Below the pieces are notes generated by a model. That model was not told the DNA's origin. It was given only the letters and a program-made list of their open reading frames with translations, and searched no databases. From UBA9339 sp964535195 (lineage in GTDB: Bacteria > Pseudomonadota > Gammaproteobacteria > UBA9339): a stretch of DNA of 64,000 bases. Shown piece after piece: positions 53,739-63,132 of this stretch (the stretch's first letter is position 1; each line of letters begins with the position of its first letter). Position numbers and translations under genes: made by a program. The DNA lies in assembly GCA_964535195.1 (NCBI GenBank), contig CAZHSI010000007.1, positions 1 through 64,000 on the forward strand. The letters are read 5' to 3'.

Positions 53739-54284
53739 TTAAATTCGCAAAATTTTGCCCGTTTTAACCTCACAGATCTTCGAAGGACGACCATAATTAC
53801 CAAGCTGTGCCGTCAATATAAAGTCAACTCCCATTATAACACTTTTATTGATTTTATCTATGCTTGCAGCCGAACGCTGCCTAGCTAGGTTAGCACTAGT
53901 AGAGACGATCGCCCCTTTAAATTTTTGACAAAGCCTTTTGGTTACGGAATGAGAAGTAACGCGAATAGCTACTGAATTAAATTTTCCTGTAATCCAACGA
54001 GGAACTTTTTTCGTAGCAGGAAACACCCAAGTGGTCGGAACGGTGGTTTTTTTTATCACCGGGTAGTTTTTTACATCTAAATTTATCAGCTCCTTTACTT
54101 GATGCCAATTTGCCGCGATTAATATTAACCCTTTATCGACGTTACGATGTTTAATTTTAAGTAGCCGCCGCACCGCCGTCTCATTAAAAGGGTCGCATCC
54201 TAAACCATACACGCCTTCGGTAGGATAAATAATGACACCGCCCTCTTTAAGCACCTGTACTGCTTGGTTGATTTCTTTTAACAT
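53739..54284 (-). CDS. tsaC: threonylcarbamoyl-AMP synthase
   Basis: TsaC (YrdC/Sua5 family) makes threonylcarbamoyl-AMP, used for t6A37 in ANN-decoding tRNAs. The 181-residue protein has the YrdC features GGVIIYPTEGVYGLGCDPF, the KHRNVDKGLILI lysine/arginine motif, AIRVTSHS and a STSAN motif. It lacks the Sua5 C-terminal domain, so it is the short TsaC form. It precedes the effector-like gene by 17 bases and follows mnmE. Confidence 0.93.
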   Translation of the reverse strand: MLKEINQAVQVLKEGGVIIYPTEGVYGLGCDPFNETAVRRLLKIKHRNVDKGLILIAANWHQVKELINLDVKNYPVIKKTTVPTTWVFPATKKVPRWITGKFNSVAIRVTSHSVTKRLCQKFKGAIVSTSANLARQRSAASIDKINKSVIMGVDFILTAQLGNYGRPSKICEVKTGKILRI

Positions 54285-54341
54285 GTAAACCGTACTTCAA
54301 AATATCATAGAATTTGTATCTAGTGAAATGGTGCTAACTTA

Positions 54342-55712
54342 CTATTTCCCTATACAAAATTCGGAAAAAATTTCCTGCAAAATATCGTCGGGGGTAACTC
54401 GACTACCACCAACAATTTCTCCTAAAACTTCTTGGGCTTTTTTTAGTTCTTCAGCAATCAAAACGCTATGGGACATATCTGATAATCTATCCCTCATCCT
54501 TTGTAAGCATTCTTCGGCAAGATTGAGTGATGCCAAGTGCCCTCTCCTTGCACAAAAAGCACTATCTACGTCATCAATCCCCGCGCATTCTTTCAGATGT
54601 TTTTTTAATAACTCTACTCCCCTTTGTTCCTTGAGCGAAAGATATATACAAGCAAAACCATCTTCTTTTATAAATTTTGCCTCCTCGCCGGTTAAGTCAA
54701 TCTTATTATATAAAACCGTAAGGTGACGATGCGCGGGGACTTCCCCCAAAAATTTAGCGGTCAGCTCTCGGGGATTGCGATTGCTAGTAGTAACATCTTC
54801 CATCAGTAAAATATGATCCGCTCTTTTTATCTCTTCTTTTGCTCGACGAATCCCTTCCTCTTCAATTACATCTGGGTTATCGCGTAATCCTGCCGTATCT
54901 AATAAGTTAATCGGCAAACCATCCAGTTGTATCCAAGAGCGGAGAACATCTCTGGTTGTTCCGGGAACTGCAGTAACGATTGCTGTTTCTTGTCCCCCTA
55001 GATAATTAAAAAGGCTAGATTTGCCCACGTTGGTATTCCCGGTGATAACTACCGTTACGCCCTCACGCAACACTATACCTTGTTCTGCACCTTTTTTGAG
55101 TTCGCTAATTTTCTTCAAAAGCTTGACTATCTCTTGCCCAAAACTCCCCTCAGATAGTGCGGCAATGTCGTCTTCTTCAGCAAAATCGATAGTTGCCTCA
55201 ACCTGCTTTCGCAGCGCCGTTAACGACGACATCATCTGATTTATTTCTTGAGAAAACTCTCCTTGCAGAGAGCGTGCGGCACTTTGCGCTGCCTGGAAAG
55301 TTCCAGCATTAATTAAGTCGATCACTGCCTCCGCTTGGGCTAAATCAAGCTTACCATTTAGATAGGCACGCTCAGTAAATTCCCCGGGTCTTGCGATACG
55401 CGCTCCTAACTCTAGGACACGCTGCAGTAACACCTCCATTACTACCTGGCTACCATGGCTATGCAGTTCTAAGACATCTTCCCCGGTAAATGAACAGGGA
55501 TTAGGAAAAAAAAGGGCAATCCCAATATCGAGAATTTTATTATCTTTCGCAAAAAATTTACAAAAATTTGCTTCGCGCGGTTTGGGTTTTTGGTGTAAAA
55601 CTTCTTCGGCAATTTTCTGAACTTTTGGCCCAGAAACCCGGATAATCCCAATGCCGCTCCTTCCTACCGGGGTTGCTTGCGCGGCGATTGTATCTACACC
55701 ATACCTCTTCAT
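54342..55712 (-). CDS. mnmE: tRNA modification GTPase MnmE
   Basis: MnmE with MnmG modifies the wobble uridine of certain tRNAs. The 456-residue protein has an N-terminal tetrahydrofolate-binding domain (DTIAAQATPVGRSGIGIIRVSG), a helical domain interrupted by a G domain with G1 GNTNVGKSS and G3 DTAGL, and the hallmark C-terminal CIGK. It overlaps the yidC stop by 4 bases (ATGA). Confidence 0.96.
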   Translation of the reverse strand: MKRYGVDTIAAQATPVGRSGIGIIRVSGPKVQKIAEEVLHQKPKPREANFCKFFAKDNKILDIGIALFFPNPCSFTGEDVLELHSHGSQVVMEVLLQRVLELGARIARPGEFTERAYLNGKLDLAQAEAVIDLINAGTFQAAQSAARSLQGEFSQEINQMMSSLTALRKQVEATIDFAEEDDIAALSEGSFGQEIVKLLKKISELKKGAEQGIVLREGVTVVITGNTNVGKSSLFNYLGGQETAIVTAVPGTTRDVLRSWIQLDGLPINLLDTAGLRDNPDVIEEEGIRRAKEEIKRADHILLMEDVTTSNRNPRELTAKFLGEVPAHRHLTVLYNKIDLTGEEAKFIKEDGFACIYLSLKEQRGVELLKKHLKECAGIDDVDSAFCARRGHLASLNLAEECLQRMRDRLSDMSHSVLIAEELKKAQEVLGEIVGGSRVTPDDILQEIFSEFCIGK

Positions 55713-57355
55713 TTGGCTAGTTTTTTATTAATGTACCATTGTTGTAAAACTGAAAGTAAATTATTTACTAGCCAGTATAATACCAGGCCAGAAGGAAAAT
55801 TTATAAAAAATACCGTAAAGACTACAGGCATAAACATCATCATCTTCGCCTGGGTGGGATCTGCCGAAGTTGGGCTTAAACGCTGCTGCAACAACATACT
55901 AATACCCATCAATATTGGTAAAATATAATATGGATCTGCCGCAGATAGATCTTGGAGCCAAAAAACGAACGGGGCATGCCTTAGCTCTACAGCCCCAATT
56001 AAAACATAATATAAAGCGATAAAAAATGGTATTTGAATCAACATTGGCAAACAACCACCTAAGTTAAGTGGGTTTATTTTTTCTTTTTTGTATAAATCCA
56101 TGGTAGCCTGGTGCAATTTTTGTTTATCATCACCATAACGCTCTTTAATGGCCTGTATCTTCGGCATTAATTCACGCATCTTGGCCATAGAACGGCAACT
56201 ACTTTCTGAAAGCTTATAAAATGCTAGTTTAATTAACAAGGTCACTAAAATAATAGCAACGCCCCAGTTACCAACAACTTTAAAGATATTTTTTAAAATC
56301 CAAAAAAAACCTACCGCAATTACCCATAACCAACCGTAATCTACAGTACGATCGAGCCCTTTAGCCAAATGGGAGAAGTTCTCTGATATTTCTGGTCCAA
56401 CATATAACACTGAACTAATGGTACTTTTGTCACCCGGAGCAACGGTGATCGTGTTATCACCCAAACCAACCGTATAAACGCCATCATTACTAACTCTATT
56501 AAAATAGCGATACGTTTTGTCTTGCGCAGGGACCCAGGCGCTTAAAAAATATCTTTGTTGCATCGCTACCCAACCACCCTGGTTCTCGCGTATAAATTCT
56601 TTGTTATTCTTTACCGCATTCTCAATATCAGAAAAACTAACCTTTTCATATGGCGTTTCTGTGCTAGAAATAGCGGCGCCAGTATAGGTGCTGATTTTGA
56701 AAAGCCCCTTGGTTTCATCAAATTTTTTACGTTTGAGTTCAGCATAAAACTGTCCGGCCCATGGTTTGCTTGATTTATTATCAATCTCGTAATCCACTGC
56801 AATATCATATTTATTCTTTGTAAAAGTAAACGTCTTGGTAATGGCCATACCCAGAGCATTACTCCACAATAATTTAACTTTTAACGTATCTGCTGCCGAC
56901 TCAAGTCGATACTCTTTGTCGCTCGTAGCATATTGCGCTGGTTTTTCGGTAGTGTCTGGTCCTAACAAGCTAGTTAATCTACTCTGAGCTATATAGTAAC
57001 GATCAGAGCTATCACTTAACAGACGAGTTGGTTTGGCTTGATAATTAACTGCAGGATACTTTGGCAAATCAACCTGAACAATATCTCCACCCTCCGTATC
57101 AATAGCTACCTCCAATACATCAGTGTGCACCTTAATTAATCTGGTTTCAGGTATCGCTATCGTTGCCGTTTTTTGGTTTATGCTGGGTTCTGCCACTACT
57201 TGCTTATTGGCGACAGTTGTCGCAGTAGAAACACTTTGTGCATTGGATATATTATTAGGCGTGGTTGTCAACCCATAATCTTTTTGCCATGCTTCCCATA
57301 GCGCAAAAACACAAACCCCTAGCAATATGTACAAAATAATTTTTTTATCTATCAT
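55709..57355 (-). CDS. yidC: membrane protein insertase YidC
   Basis: YidC inserts and folds inner-membrane proteins with or without SecYEG. The 548-residue protein has the Gram-negative layout: an N-terminal membrane helix (KKIILYILLGVCVFALWEAW), a large periplasmic domain, and the C-terminal five-helix core with QIPFFIALYYVL and the PSGLVLYWLVNNLLS signature. It is part of the rpmH-rnpA-yidD-yidC-mnmE cluster. Confidence 0.96.
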   Translation of the reverse strand: MIDKKIILYILLGVCVFALWEAWQKDYGLTTTPNNISNAQSVSTATTVANKQVVAEPSINQKTATIAIPETRLIKVHTDVLEVAIDTEGGDIVQVDLPKYPAVNYQAKPTRLLSDSSDRYYIAQSRLTSLLGPDTTEKPAQYATSDKEYRLESAADTLKVKLLWSNALGMAITKTFTFTKNKYDIAVDYEIDNKSSKPWAGQFYAELKRKKFDETKGLFKISTYTGAAISSTETPYEKVSFSDIENAVKNNKEFIRENQGGWVAMQQRYFLSAWVPAQDKTYRYFNRVSNDGVYTVGLGDNTITVAPGDKSTISSVLYVGPEISENFSHLAKGLDRTVDYGWLWVIAVGFFWILKNIFKVVGNWGVAIILVTLLIKLAFYKLSESSCRSMAKMRELMPKIQAIKERYGDDKQKLHQATMDLYKKEKINPLNLGGCLPMLIQIPFFIALYYVLIGAVELRHAPFVFWLQDLSAADPYYILPILMGISMLLQQRLSPTSADPTQAKMMMFMPVVFTVFFINFPSGLVLYWLVNNLLSVLQQWYINKKLAK

Positions 57356-57406
57356 AAGCTATCTCTATAAAATTCCTTCTGCTACCACAGTTATAACATC
57401 TCGCTA

Positions 57407-57676
57407 TCAATAAACCTTGTTATCTATAAAACTTTTTTGTCTTACCGATTGCTCTCTTTCTTCTGGCACGGGATCATACCCCTCACCCTTGTACCAAGGA
57501 TGACACTTCAATAGTCTTTTAAGCGTTAACCACGCTCCTAAAAAAACTCCAAATCGTTCAATAGCAATTTCAGCATACAAAGAACAACTAGGATAAAAGC
57601 GACATTGCCCCCCTAAAAAAGGACTAAGAAAAAATCTATAAAGGTTTATTAAAGTTAGGGCGATTTTTTTGAGCAT
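57407..57676 (-). CDS. yidD: membrane protein insertion efficiency factor YidD
   Basis: YidD is a small amphipathic membrane-associated protein that assists YidC. Its 89 residues show the family motif FLSPFLGGQCRFYPSCSLYAEIAIERFG and the following WLTLKRLLKCHPWYKGEGYDPVP (both listed only in part here as landmarks: GQCRFYPSCS and CHPWYKGEGYDPVP). The ATG at 57676 gives the usual MLKKI start. It overlaps the end of rnpA by 41 bases, as is common. Confidence 0.92.
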   Translation of the reverse strand: MLKKIALTLINLYRFFLSPFLGGQCRFYPSCSLYAEIAIERFGVFLGAWLTLKRLLKCHPWYKGEGYDPVPEEREQSVRQKSFIDNKVY

Positions 57677-58013
57677 AAACACATTGTTCCATCTGCTTTT
57701 CCAATAGAAGCGCCATCTCTTTTCTACATGAAACTTCTACATCTCTATTTACCACAATCACAAAATCGATACTCGTAAATTGATTTTGTTTCAAACGAAA
57801 AACTTCACGGGCCATCCGTTTAAACCAATTCCTGTTAACGGCTGTTTTTACGTTCCTTTTGGGGACGATAATCCCCATTCTTGGATAATTAGCATTATTA
57901 TAACAACATCTGACCGTAAATATTTTTGAAAATATTTTCTGTTGCGCTTTATATACTTTTTTGAATTGGGCCTCTGTTACAAGACGACTTTTTCGTGGAA
58001 AGTTATATTTCAT
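57636..58013 (-). CDS. rnpA: ribonuclease P protein component
   Basis: RnpA is the protein subunit that helps RNase P process tRNA 5' ends. The 125-residue basic protein starts MKYNFPRKSRLVTEAQFKKV and has the RNR-type motif NRNWFKRMAREVFR, the family signature for RNA binding. The ATG shares a base with the rpmH stop (TGATG), so I prefer it to a TTG one codon earlier. rpmH and yidD overlap it on either side. Confidence 0.94.
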   Translation of the reverse strand: MKYNFPRKSRLVTEAQFKKVYKAQQKIFSKIFTVRCCYNNANYPRMGIIVPKRNVKTAVNRNWFKRMAREVFRLKQNQFTSIDFVIVVNRDVEVSCRKEMALLLEKQMEQCVYAQKNRPNFNKPL

Positions 58014-58147
58014 CAAACACTAAGACGTTTTCTACCCTTAGCTCGTCGACGGTTAATTACTTGTCTGCCATCTTGCGTTGCCATACGTTTACGAAAACCG
58101 TGGGTTCTTTTCCGCTTGATCTTGCTTGGTTGGAAGGTTCTTTTCAT
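58013..58147 (-). CDS. rpmH: 50S ribosomal protein L34
   Basis: This 44-residue ribosomal protein is too short for most ORF scans. The minus strand encodes MKRTFQPSKIKRKRTHGFRK and continues to RRRAKGRKRLSV before TGA. The sequence matches L34 throughout. It is the first gene of the rpmH-rnpA-yidD-yidC-mnmE cluster; the AT-rich candidate origin lies upstream. Confidence 0.97.
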   Translation of the reverse strand: MKRTFQPSKIKRKRTHGFRKRMATQDGRQVINRRRAKGRKRLSV

Positions 58148-58199
58148 AGTTTAGACCACCAAAGAAAATTAAATTCTTATTTTTTAGGAGGCTAATGTT

Positions 58200-58440
58200 A
58201 TTAATTTTACACGGATTTGTCAAAAACAAATAACACACATAGAAATAGTTTTTTATATATTTAAAAGTTTATTGTTATTTATGACACCAAAATTTGTGGA
58301 AAAGTATAAATTACATATTATTTTCAACAAGTTAAGTGAATTTTTGTTTGTGGGTTATTTATATATAGTTTGTTAGTTATATATTTTTAAAAGATATCCA
58401 CAGTTAATCCACAGGAAAAATATTTGGTTGATATAATGAA
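58200..58440. other. candidate replication origin region (oriC) next to rpmH
   Basis: The 383-base gap between rpmH and the divergent stress-protein gene is very AT-rich. It has four DnaA-box-like 9-mers: TGTGGAAAA at 58295 (8 of 9), TGTGGGTTA at 58349 (7 of 9), ATATCCACA at 58394 (8 of 9) and TAATCCACA at 58405 (8 of 9). Origins next to rpmH occur in several gammaproteobacteria. The perfect box near dnaA is a competing location. Gene order alone does not decide. Confidence 0.5.
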
Positions 58441-58530
58441 TTTCGATAAAGTGTTATACTATTTTTTGTTGACACCGAAGCTAAAAATTTTTATTCGGTA
58501 TAGAAACCTAAATTATAAAAAGAGGGATTT

Positions 58531-58965
58531 ATGAAAGAATATAAAAATATCCTAGTTGCTATAGAATTAAATAATAAAACCGATGCGGAACCAATAAAAC
58601 ATGCTAAAAATATGATTAAAGAGTTCGGAGCTAATGTTTCTTTAGTACATGCGGTGGAGTACGTCGTTGGTTATAATGCTTATGGTGTAGGGGTTAATAT
58701 AGAGGTAGAGGATATTTTAGTTAATAAATCAAAAGAAGTTATGAATATTGTCGGTGAAAAGCTTAGTGTCCCTGAAAGCAGAAGAATAGTCAAAGTTGGT
58801 CCTGCAAAATATGTTATTTTAGAGGAAGCTGAAAGAATGAAGGCTGATTTAATCATTGTGGGCAGCCACGGTAAACATGGGATCAGGGCACTTCTTGGTT
58901 CTACCGCTGATGGCGTACTACATGGAGCAAAATGTGATGTTTTAGCGGTAAGGTTGCGCGAATAA
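58531..58965 (+). CDS. universal stress protein, UspA family
   Basis: The 144-residue protein begins with KNILVAIEL, and ends with the nucleotide-binding pattern VGSHGKHGIRALLGSTADGV and CDVLAVR (GxxG, nine residues, G-S/T). UspA-type proteins bind ATP or AMP and help cells through starvation or stress. GAGGG precedes the ATG. The upstream bases contain TTGACA and an ACCGAA/TTCGGT inverted repeat (58474-58499) that might be regulatory. It precedes the ART-SH3 gene. Confidence 0.9.
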   Translation: MKEYKNILVAIELNNKTDAEPIKHAKNMIKEFGANVSLVHAVEYVVGYNAYGVGVNIEVEDILVNKSKEVMNIVGEKLSVPESRRIVKVGPAKYVILEEAERMKADLIIVGSHGKHGIRALLGSTADGVLHGAKCDVLAVRLRE

Positions 58966-59077
58966 CATGATGATTTTTGAGATAATTTACTCGCTTTCTA
59001 ATTCTAATAATGGGATCGCCTCTGCTTAAGGTTTTTTACTTTTTTTGCAAAAAAGTGTTATCAGGGAGAAACTGAAT

Positions 59078-61093
59078 ATGGTACGTAGTAAGTCAATGTT
59101 TTTATTTTTCAGTTGGCGACTAAAAACGATTTTGCAGCGATCTAAGCTGATTTTGCCCCTATTTTTTCCTATGAAACTTGGCGCCAAGTTGAATCTTACT
59201 AGAAGATGTTTATTGATCGTGTCGCTTGTTTTTTCAATACTTTCTATAAACCGATGTTATGCACTAGACGTAGGTGAATCATATGGCGGTGGTACAATAT
59301 TCTGTGTAAGTCAAACGCCAGATATCACTAAATGTGTTACTTTTGGTTCAGGTAATTATGGTCTCATTATGGCAGATGAGGATCAGGCTAATTTTGATTC
59401 TGCCAACCATGGTGTGAGTTGGGCTACCAAAACTAAAAGTATTACCACTGCTCGATCAGATGAAGATGGGGCCTCAAACACAAATGCCATTATTACAGCA
59501 CTACCCGAAGATAATCCAAGTAACAACGCAGCGTGGTTATGTCGTAGTTATAGAGATAAAAAAGAGGGGCATGACGATTGGTATTTACCCTCCAAAAATG
59601 AGTTAAACAAAATATGTCTTTATGCCAAGAGCAATAATTTAATTGGCAGAAGTTGTCTCGGCAGTAAACCTGATGGAGTTCAGTGTTTGATTGGGGGAGA
59701 TAAAGGGGGAGGTTTATATTGGAGCTCTACTGAGAAACCTTCCATAGTGAGTTTTAGCTCGTGGTTTCAGAGTCTTGGTGGGCAACAAAGCTACTTTAGC
59801 AAAGCTAATGGTTTCTTTGGTGTGCGTGCTATACGGACTTTTGCTTTACCACCGAAAAAACAGTCTAGTAGTTGGGCTCCAAAGCGACCTGGGGCTGTAG
59901 CATTAACTGTGGCAGGAGAGACCTCCGGAAGAGATTTTGTTGCTATTGGAACATATCGTCGTCAGATAGTGAATCCTGGGGGGGCGGCGGCCGCAGCTGC
60001 ATCCGGTGTTCTCGGAGGCATGGATGGTGAGGCGGCTGCAGCAGCAGCGCCAGATGTTTTTAGGCGCAGAGGAATTGATCGTTTTACTTTTGTAGATGTT
60101 GGCAATAGAGCCCCTCGGATTGGAAATTTAACCCAATTGTATCCACAGGGTTATGTGTTACCAACGCTTATCCAAGCGATAACTGAAGCAGGCATTCCAG
60201 TTCCAGGAGAGGTATTTTCGCAATGCGATAACGTAGCTGCCTGCGCTATTGAAAGAGGGGCGGTAAATTGTACCAGACTAACCAGGGAAGATGCAGCGAC
60301 GATAGCGTTGTACACTTTTGATTTTGGCGCTAATAGAGGAAGCGATAATCCTTATCGTTTAATTAATCAAGCTCTCTTTGCGCGCGATACTGTGCAACTG
60401 GGTAGATTGCGAGGTTTGATCTACAGGTTGTTGTGTGCGCTAAGGAGCGTGCCGCCAGCCCATCACCAAACCCTCTTTAGGGGAATTAGAGAGCGTGTTA
60501 AGCTAAATGAGACCCACTACAGTAAGGGAAAAAAGGTTACGTGGCACACTTTCTCATCTGCTACTACGGAGATGGAAACTACCCAGGATTTTTTGACTGA
60601 TCATAGAACGGGGAGATGTGAGGGGACACTTTTTATTATTCGTGGAACTCCGTGGGGCTACAATATCCAACCATTTTCTTGTTTTCCTGATGAAAGAGAG
60701 ATCCTGCTAGAGCCAGAGATCAATTTTAGGGTAACTGGTATTGTTAACCCTCCAGTTGGTTTAACCATTATAGATCTTGAGATGCTTCCTGATCAGAGGC
60801 TGTTGCTTGAAAACCGTATTCCAAGATATGTTGTAGCTGTTGGTTCAGAATTACCCCCGACGGTGTCGGTGGTTCCTCCTTCTGCGCCTGCCCCTGCCAC
60901 GGCAGATAGTAGCAGATATGTTGCACAGGAAGATTGGCAAAGTACCATAGACGAAGGTTTGTCATTTAAGAGAGGAGATATAATAAATATTATGGATAAA
61001 GGAAATGAAGATTGGTGGATGGGAGAGCTGAATGGTAATGTAGGTTGGGTGCCATCAAGGCTTTTGCAATCCACTTTTTCAGCATCTTCATAG
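59078..61093 (+). CDS. secreted DUF1566 - ADP-ribosyltransferase - SH3 protein
   Basis: This likely effector has 671 residues from the ATG that follows AGGGAG; a TTG 33 bases earlier is less likely. A long N-region and hydrophobic stretch (LLIVSLVFSILSINRCYA) form a signal sequence. About 65-258 resembles DUF1566 (WYLPSKNELNKIC, YWSSTEK, FGVRAIRTF). A poly-Ala/Gly linker follows. About 400-570 is an Arg-type ADP-ribosyltransferase with the R-S-E triad: R in TLFRGIRE (about 467), SS in WHTFSSAT (about 490), and ExE in DEREILLEPE (about 539-541). Residues 611-668 form a eukaryotic-type SH3 domain (LSFKRGDIINI, WWMGELNGNVGWVPSRLL). Target unknown. Confidence 0.75.
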   Translation: MVRSKSMFLFFSWRLKTILQRSKLILPLFFPMKLGAKLNLTRRCLLIVSLVFSILSINRCYALDVGESYGGGTIFCVSQTPDITKCVTFGSGNYGLIMADEDQANFDSANHGVSWATKTKSITTARSDEDGASNTNAIITALPEDNPSNNAAWLCRSYRDKKEGHDDWYLPSKNELNKICLYAKSNNLIGRSCLGSKPDGVQCLIGGDKGGGLYWSSTEKPSIVSFSSWFQSLGGQQSYFSKANGFFGVRAIRTFALPPKKQSSSWAPKRPGAVALTVAGETSGRDFVAIGTYRRQIVNPGGAAAAAASGVLGGMDGEAAAAAAPDVFRRRGIDRFTFVDVGNRAPRIGNLTQLYPQGYVLPTLIQAITEAGIPVPGEVFSQCDNVAACAIERGAVNCTRLTREDAATIALYTFDFGANRGSDNPYRLINQALFARDTVQLGRLRGLIYRLLCALRSVPPAHHQTLFRGIRERVKLNETHYSKGKKVTWHTFSSATTEMETTQDFLTDHRTGRCEGTLFIIRGTPWGYNIQPFSCFPDEREILLEPEINFRVTGIVNPPVGLTIIDLEMLPDQRLLLENRIPRYVVAVGSELPPTVSVVPPSAPAPATADSSRYVAQEDWQSTIDEGLSFKRGDIINIMDKGNEDWWMGELNGNVGWVPSRLLQSTFSASS

Positions 61094-61668
61094 ATGTGGG
61101 GGCAAGTCCTGAAATCGACAAACAATCCTAATAAGGTTTTGATAGGAACTCAACGTCTAAAATACGATAGATAAAACTACTGTAATGAAATACTTTCATG
61201 ATTTGGAACCAAGCAACAACAAAACAAATACTCATTGTCGGTTGTTGGGGAACTTGATCAAGAGTTAGAAACTTTTTATCGTAAAATAAAATTACTACCA
61301 GCTTTGAATAAATAAAACTTCACTATACTCGGCTTGGTCTGGCAAACGCACAAAACTATGAATATGCTGGTATCCCTAATTGATTCATGGTATTGATGAT
61401 TAAACATTTAATGCTAATTTCTTTAGTTTATCGCCCAAGAGATCTTATCACCAAGCAATAGTTTAAAACGAAACATTGGCTGTTTCAGCCAGGTTTTTGC
61501 GATGATGTTGTCTTTTTTCTTCCAATTATACTGTGTTTGCTTTAGGTAAATATTTTAATTGGATAAGTTTTTAATAAGAGTAGTATAAAACATAAGGTCA
61601 CATTTACCCAAGTGCCGGCGTTTAAAATAAATTAATGTAAATAATAGAGTGATTAATTGAGGAAAAAC
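61094..61668. other. gene-free gap between the ART-SH3 and SET genes
   Basis: No open frame of support was found in any of the frames I read. Stops are frequent, and no tRNA or hairpin of note is seen. It may be a decayed gene, but I cannot identify one. The SET-gene ribosome site (TGAGGA) is at its right end. Confidence 0.5.
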
Positions 61669-63024
61669 ATGTTTAGCAAGTTACCTAATCAGTCTTTTAA
61701 GATGTTAGTGAGAAATATTGTTATATTTTTAGGTATTATATTTTCACAGTGGTCTTTAGGTTTATCTAATATCCAAGAACAATATCTAGCAGAAGAGCCA
61801 TTAACGAAAATAGCAAACAGACTATATAACCAAGGGATGACTGAACAAGAGATATGCGAATATTTTAAGCAAAACCTACCTAAGGTAACCCCAAAGTTAG
61901 CAAAAGAAAAATTTGGTATAGATTGGATAGAAAATAGTTTAAAGAACCAAAGTGGAGTTCCAATTGAAGGTCGCAAGATTGTAGACCAAGGCTATTATCC
62001 TACTGTGGCTATCTGTAATATGGGGTTAGGCGCGAAGGTTGGATACGGGTTGTTTGCTATGGAAAAAATAGCGAAAGGCCAGGTTATTGCGGAATATACT
62101 GGTAGATTAATGACCGATGATAATTATAAGCCAGGACCATATGCGGTTAAACTTGGTGATAAGACTTATCTTACTGCAGCATCGGCGGGAAATGTTGCAC
62201 GTTTTGCATTACATTTAATGTCGGAGCAAGAATTAGAAGCGTATCAATATAAGTATCCGCTAACATCCTCATTATGGTTTGAGATTGAGAGGTTAATCCC
62301 TTGGCGAATAACAAATAAGAGAAATGAAATAGCAACGGCTAATGCAGCTCTTGTTCCGCTAGTTTCTAATGATGCTACCGAGCATGTGTTATTAGTGGCT
62401 TTAAAAGATATAGAGTCTTTTGAACAGATTGGCTTTTCATATGATACTTCATTTGGATTTGAAGACTCTCCTTGGCCAGATGAGCCGATCATATTTAATA
62501 AAGAGGGAGAACCAATTGTAAAAAATGAATACAAAATATTAAATAGGAAAATACGTCTTACCGATCCTCTAGATAAGAAAGCCATGTATATACTCTTGCG
62601 GCCGGGTGATTATTGGTCAAACGCAAAACGTTTTGAATTGGTAAATATTATTTACGTGTTGATCTTTAGTGAGGACGTTGCTACTCATAAAAAACATTGC
62701 TTTATTACTGATACCAAGGTGTATGAGAAACAAGTATATAAGCCTCGGAATAGGATAACAGTTCCAGGCTATATTTTAGAAATAAAGAATAATGATCTCT
62801 TAGAAAGCCTTAAATTTATGACAGTAATATGGACAATTGAAACAGCTGAGGGTGAGCATAATAACCAGGATAAGCTAGAAAAAAGAGCGATTCTTAGCGC
62901 TGCTAGAGAAGGAAATTATGAGAAGGTTTATGAATTATTAGGAACAAAGGCATCTGGTTGTAAAAATCTAATTAGACAGCTTGAGGATGGGCTAGCTGAA
63001 CCCAAAGATCGACAAGAATTATAG
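61669..63024 (+). CDS. secreted SET-domain protein with ankyrin-like C-terminus
   Basis: This is a likely protein-lysine methyltransferase aimed at host proteins. The ATG after TGAGGA gives 451 residues with a signal peptide-like start (VRNIVIFLGIIFSQWSLGLS). The SET domain spans about 105-260: GLGAKVGYGLFAMEKIAKGQ with AEYTG, then NEIATANAALVPL in place of the RxxNHS-type motif, and IGFSYDTSFGF as the C-terminal SET motif. The Tyr is kept, but the second motif is altered. Near 405-430 RAILSAAREGNYEKVYELL resembles one ankyrin repeat. Legionella LegAS4/RomA combines SET and ankyrin repeats, so this is a plausible relative. Confidence 0.7.
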   Translation: MFSKLPNQSFKMLVRNIVIFLGIIFSQWSLGLSNIQEQYLAEEPLTKIANRLYNQGMTEQEICEYFKQNLPKVTPKLAKEKFGIDWIENSLKNQSGVPIEGRKIVDQGYYPTVAICNMGLGAKVGYGLFAMEKIAKGQVIAEYTGRLMTDDNYKPGPYAVKLGDKTYLTAASAGNVARFALHLMSEQELEAYQYKYPLTSSLWFEIERLIPWRITNKRNEIATANAALVPLVSNDATEHVLLVALKDIESFEQIGFSYDTSFGFEDSPWPDEPIIFNKEGEPIVKNEYKILNRKIRLTDPLDKKAMYILLRPGDYWSNAKRFELVNIIYVLIFSEDVATHKKHCFITDTKVYEKQVYKPRNRITVPGYILEIKNNDLLESLKFMTVIWTIETAEGEHNNQDKLEKRAILSAAREGNYEKVYELLGTKASGCKNLIRQLEDGLAEPKDRQEL

Positions 63025-63132
63025 ATACATTTTGAAGCTTGTGTTGATACAACATTTATACTGGATCTCGCGGCTTCGCTATGCTTTTGTTGTGGAACGA
63101 AGTTGCGTCTGATTGGTCCGGGAAATGTTTCA

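Noticed and set aside
61094..61656. Gap considered as a decayed effector gene
   Set aside because: Fragments such as a run encoding ELDQELETFYRKIKLLPALNK-like text do not match a family I can name, and stops are frequent.
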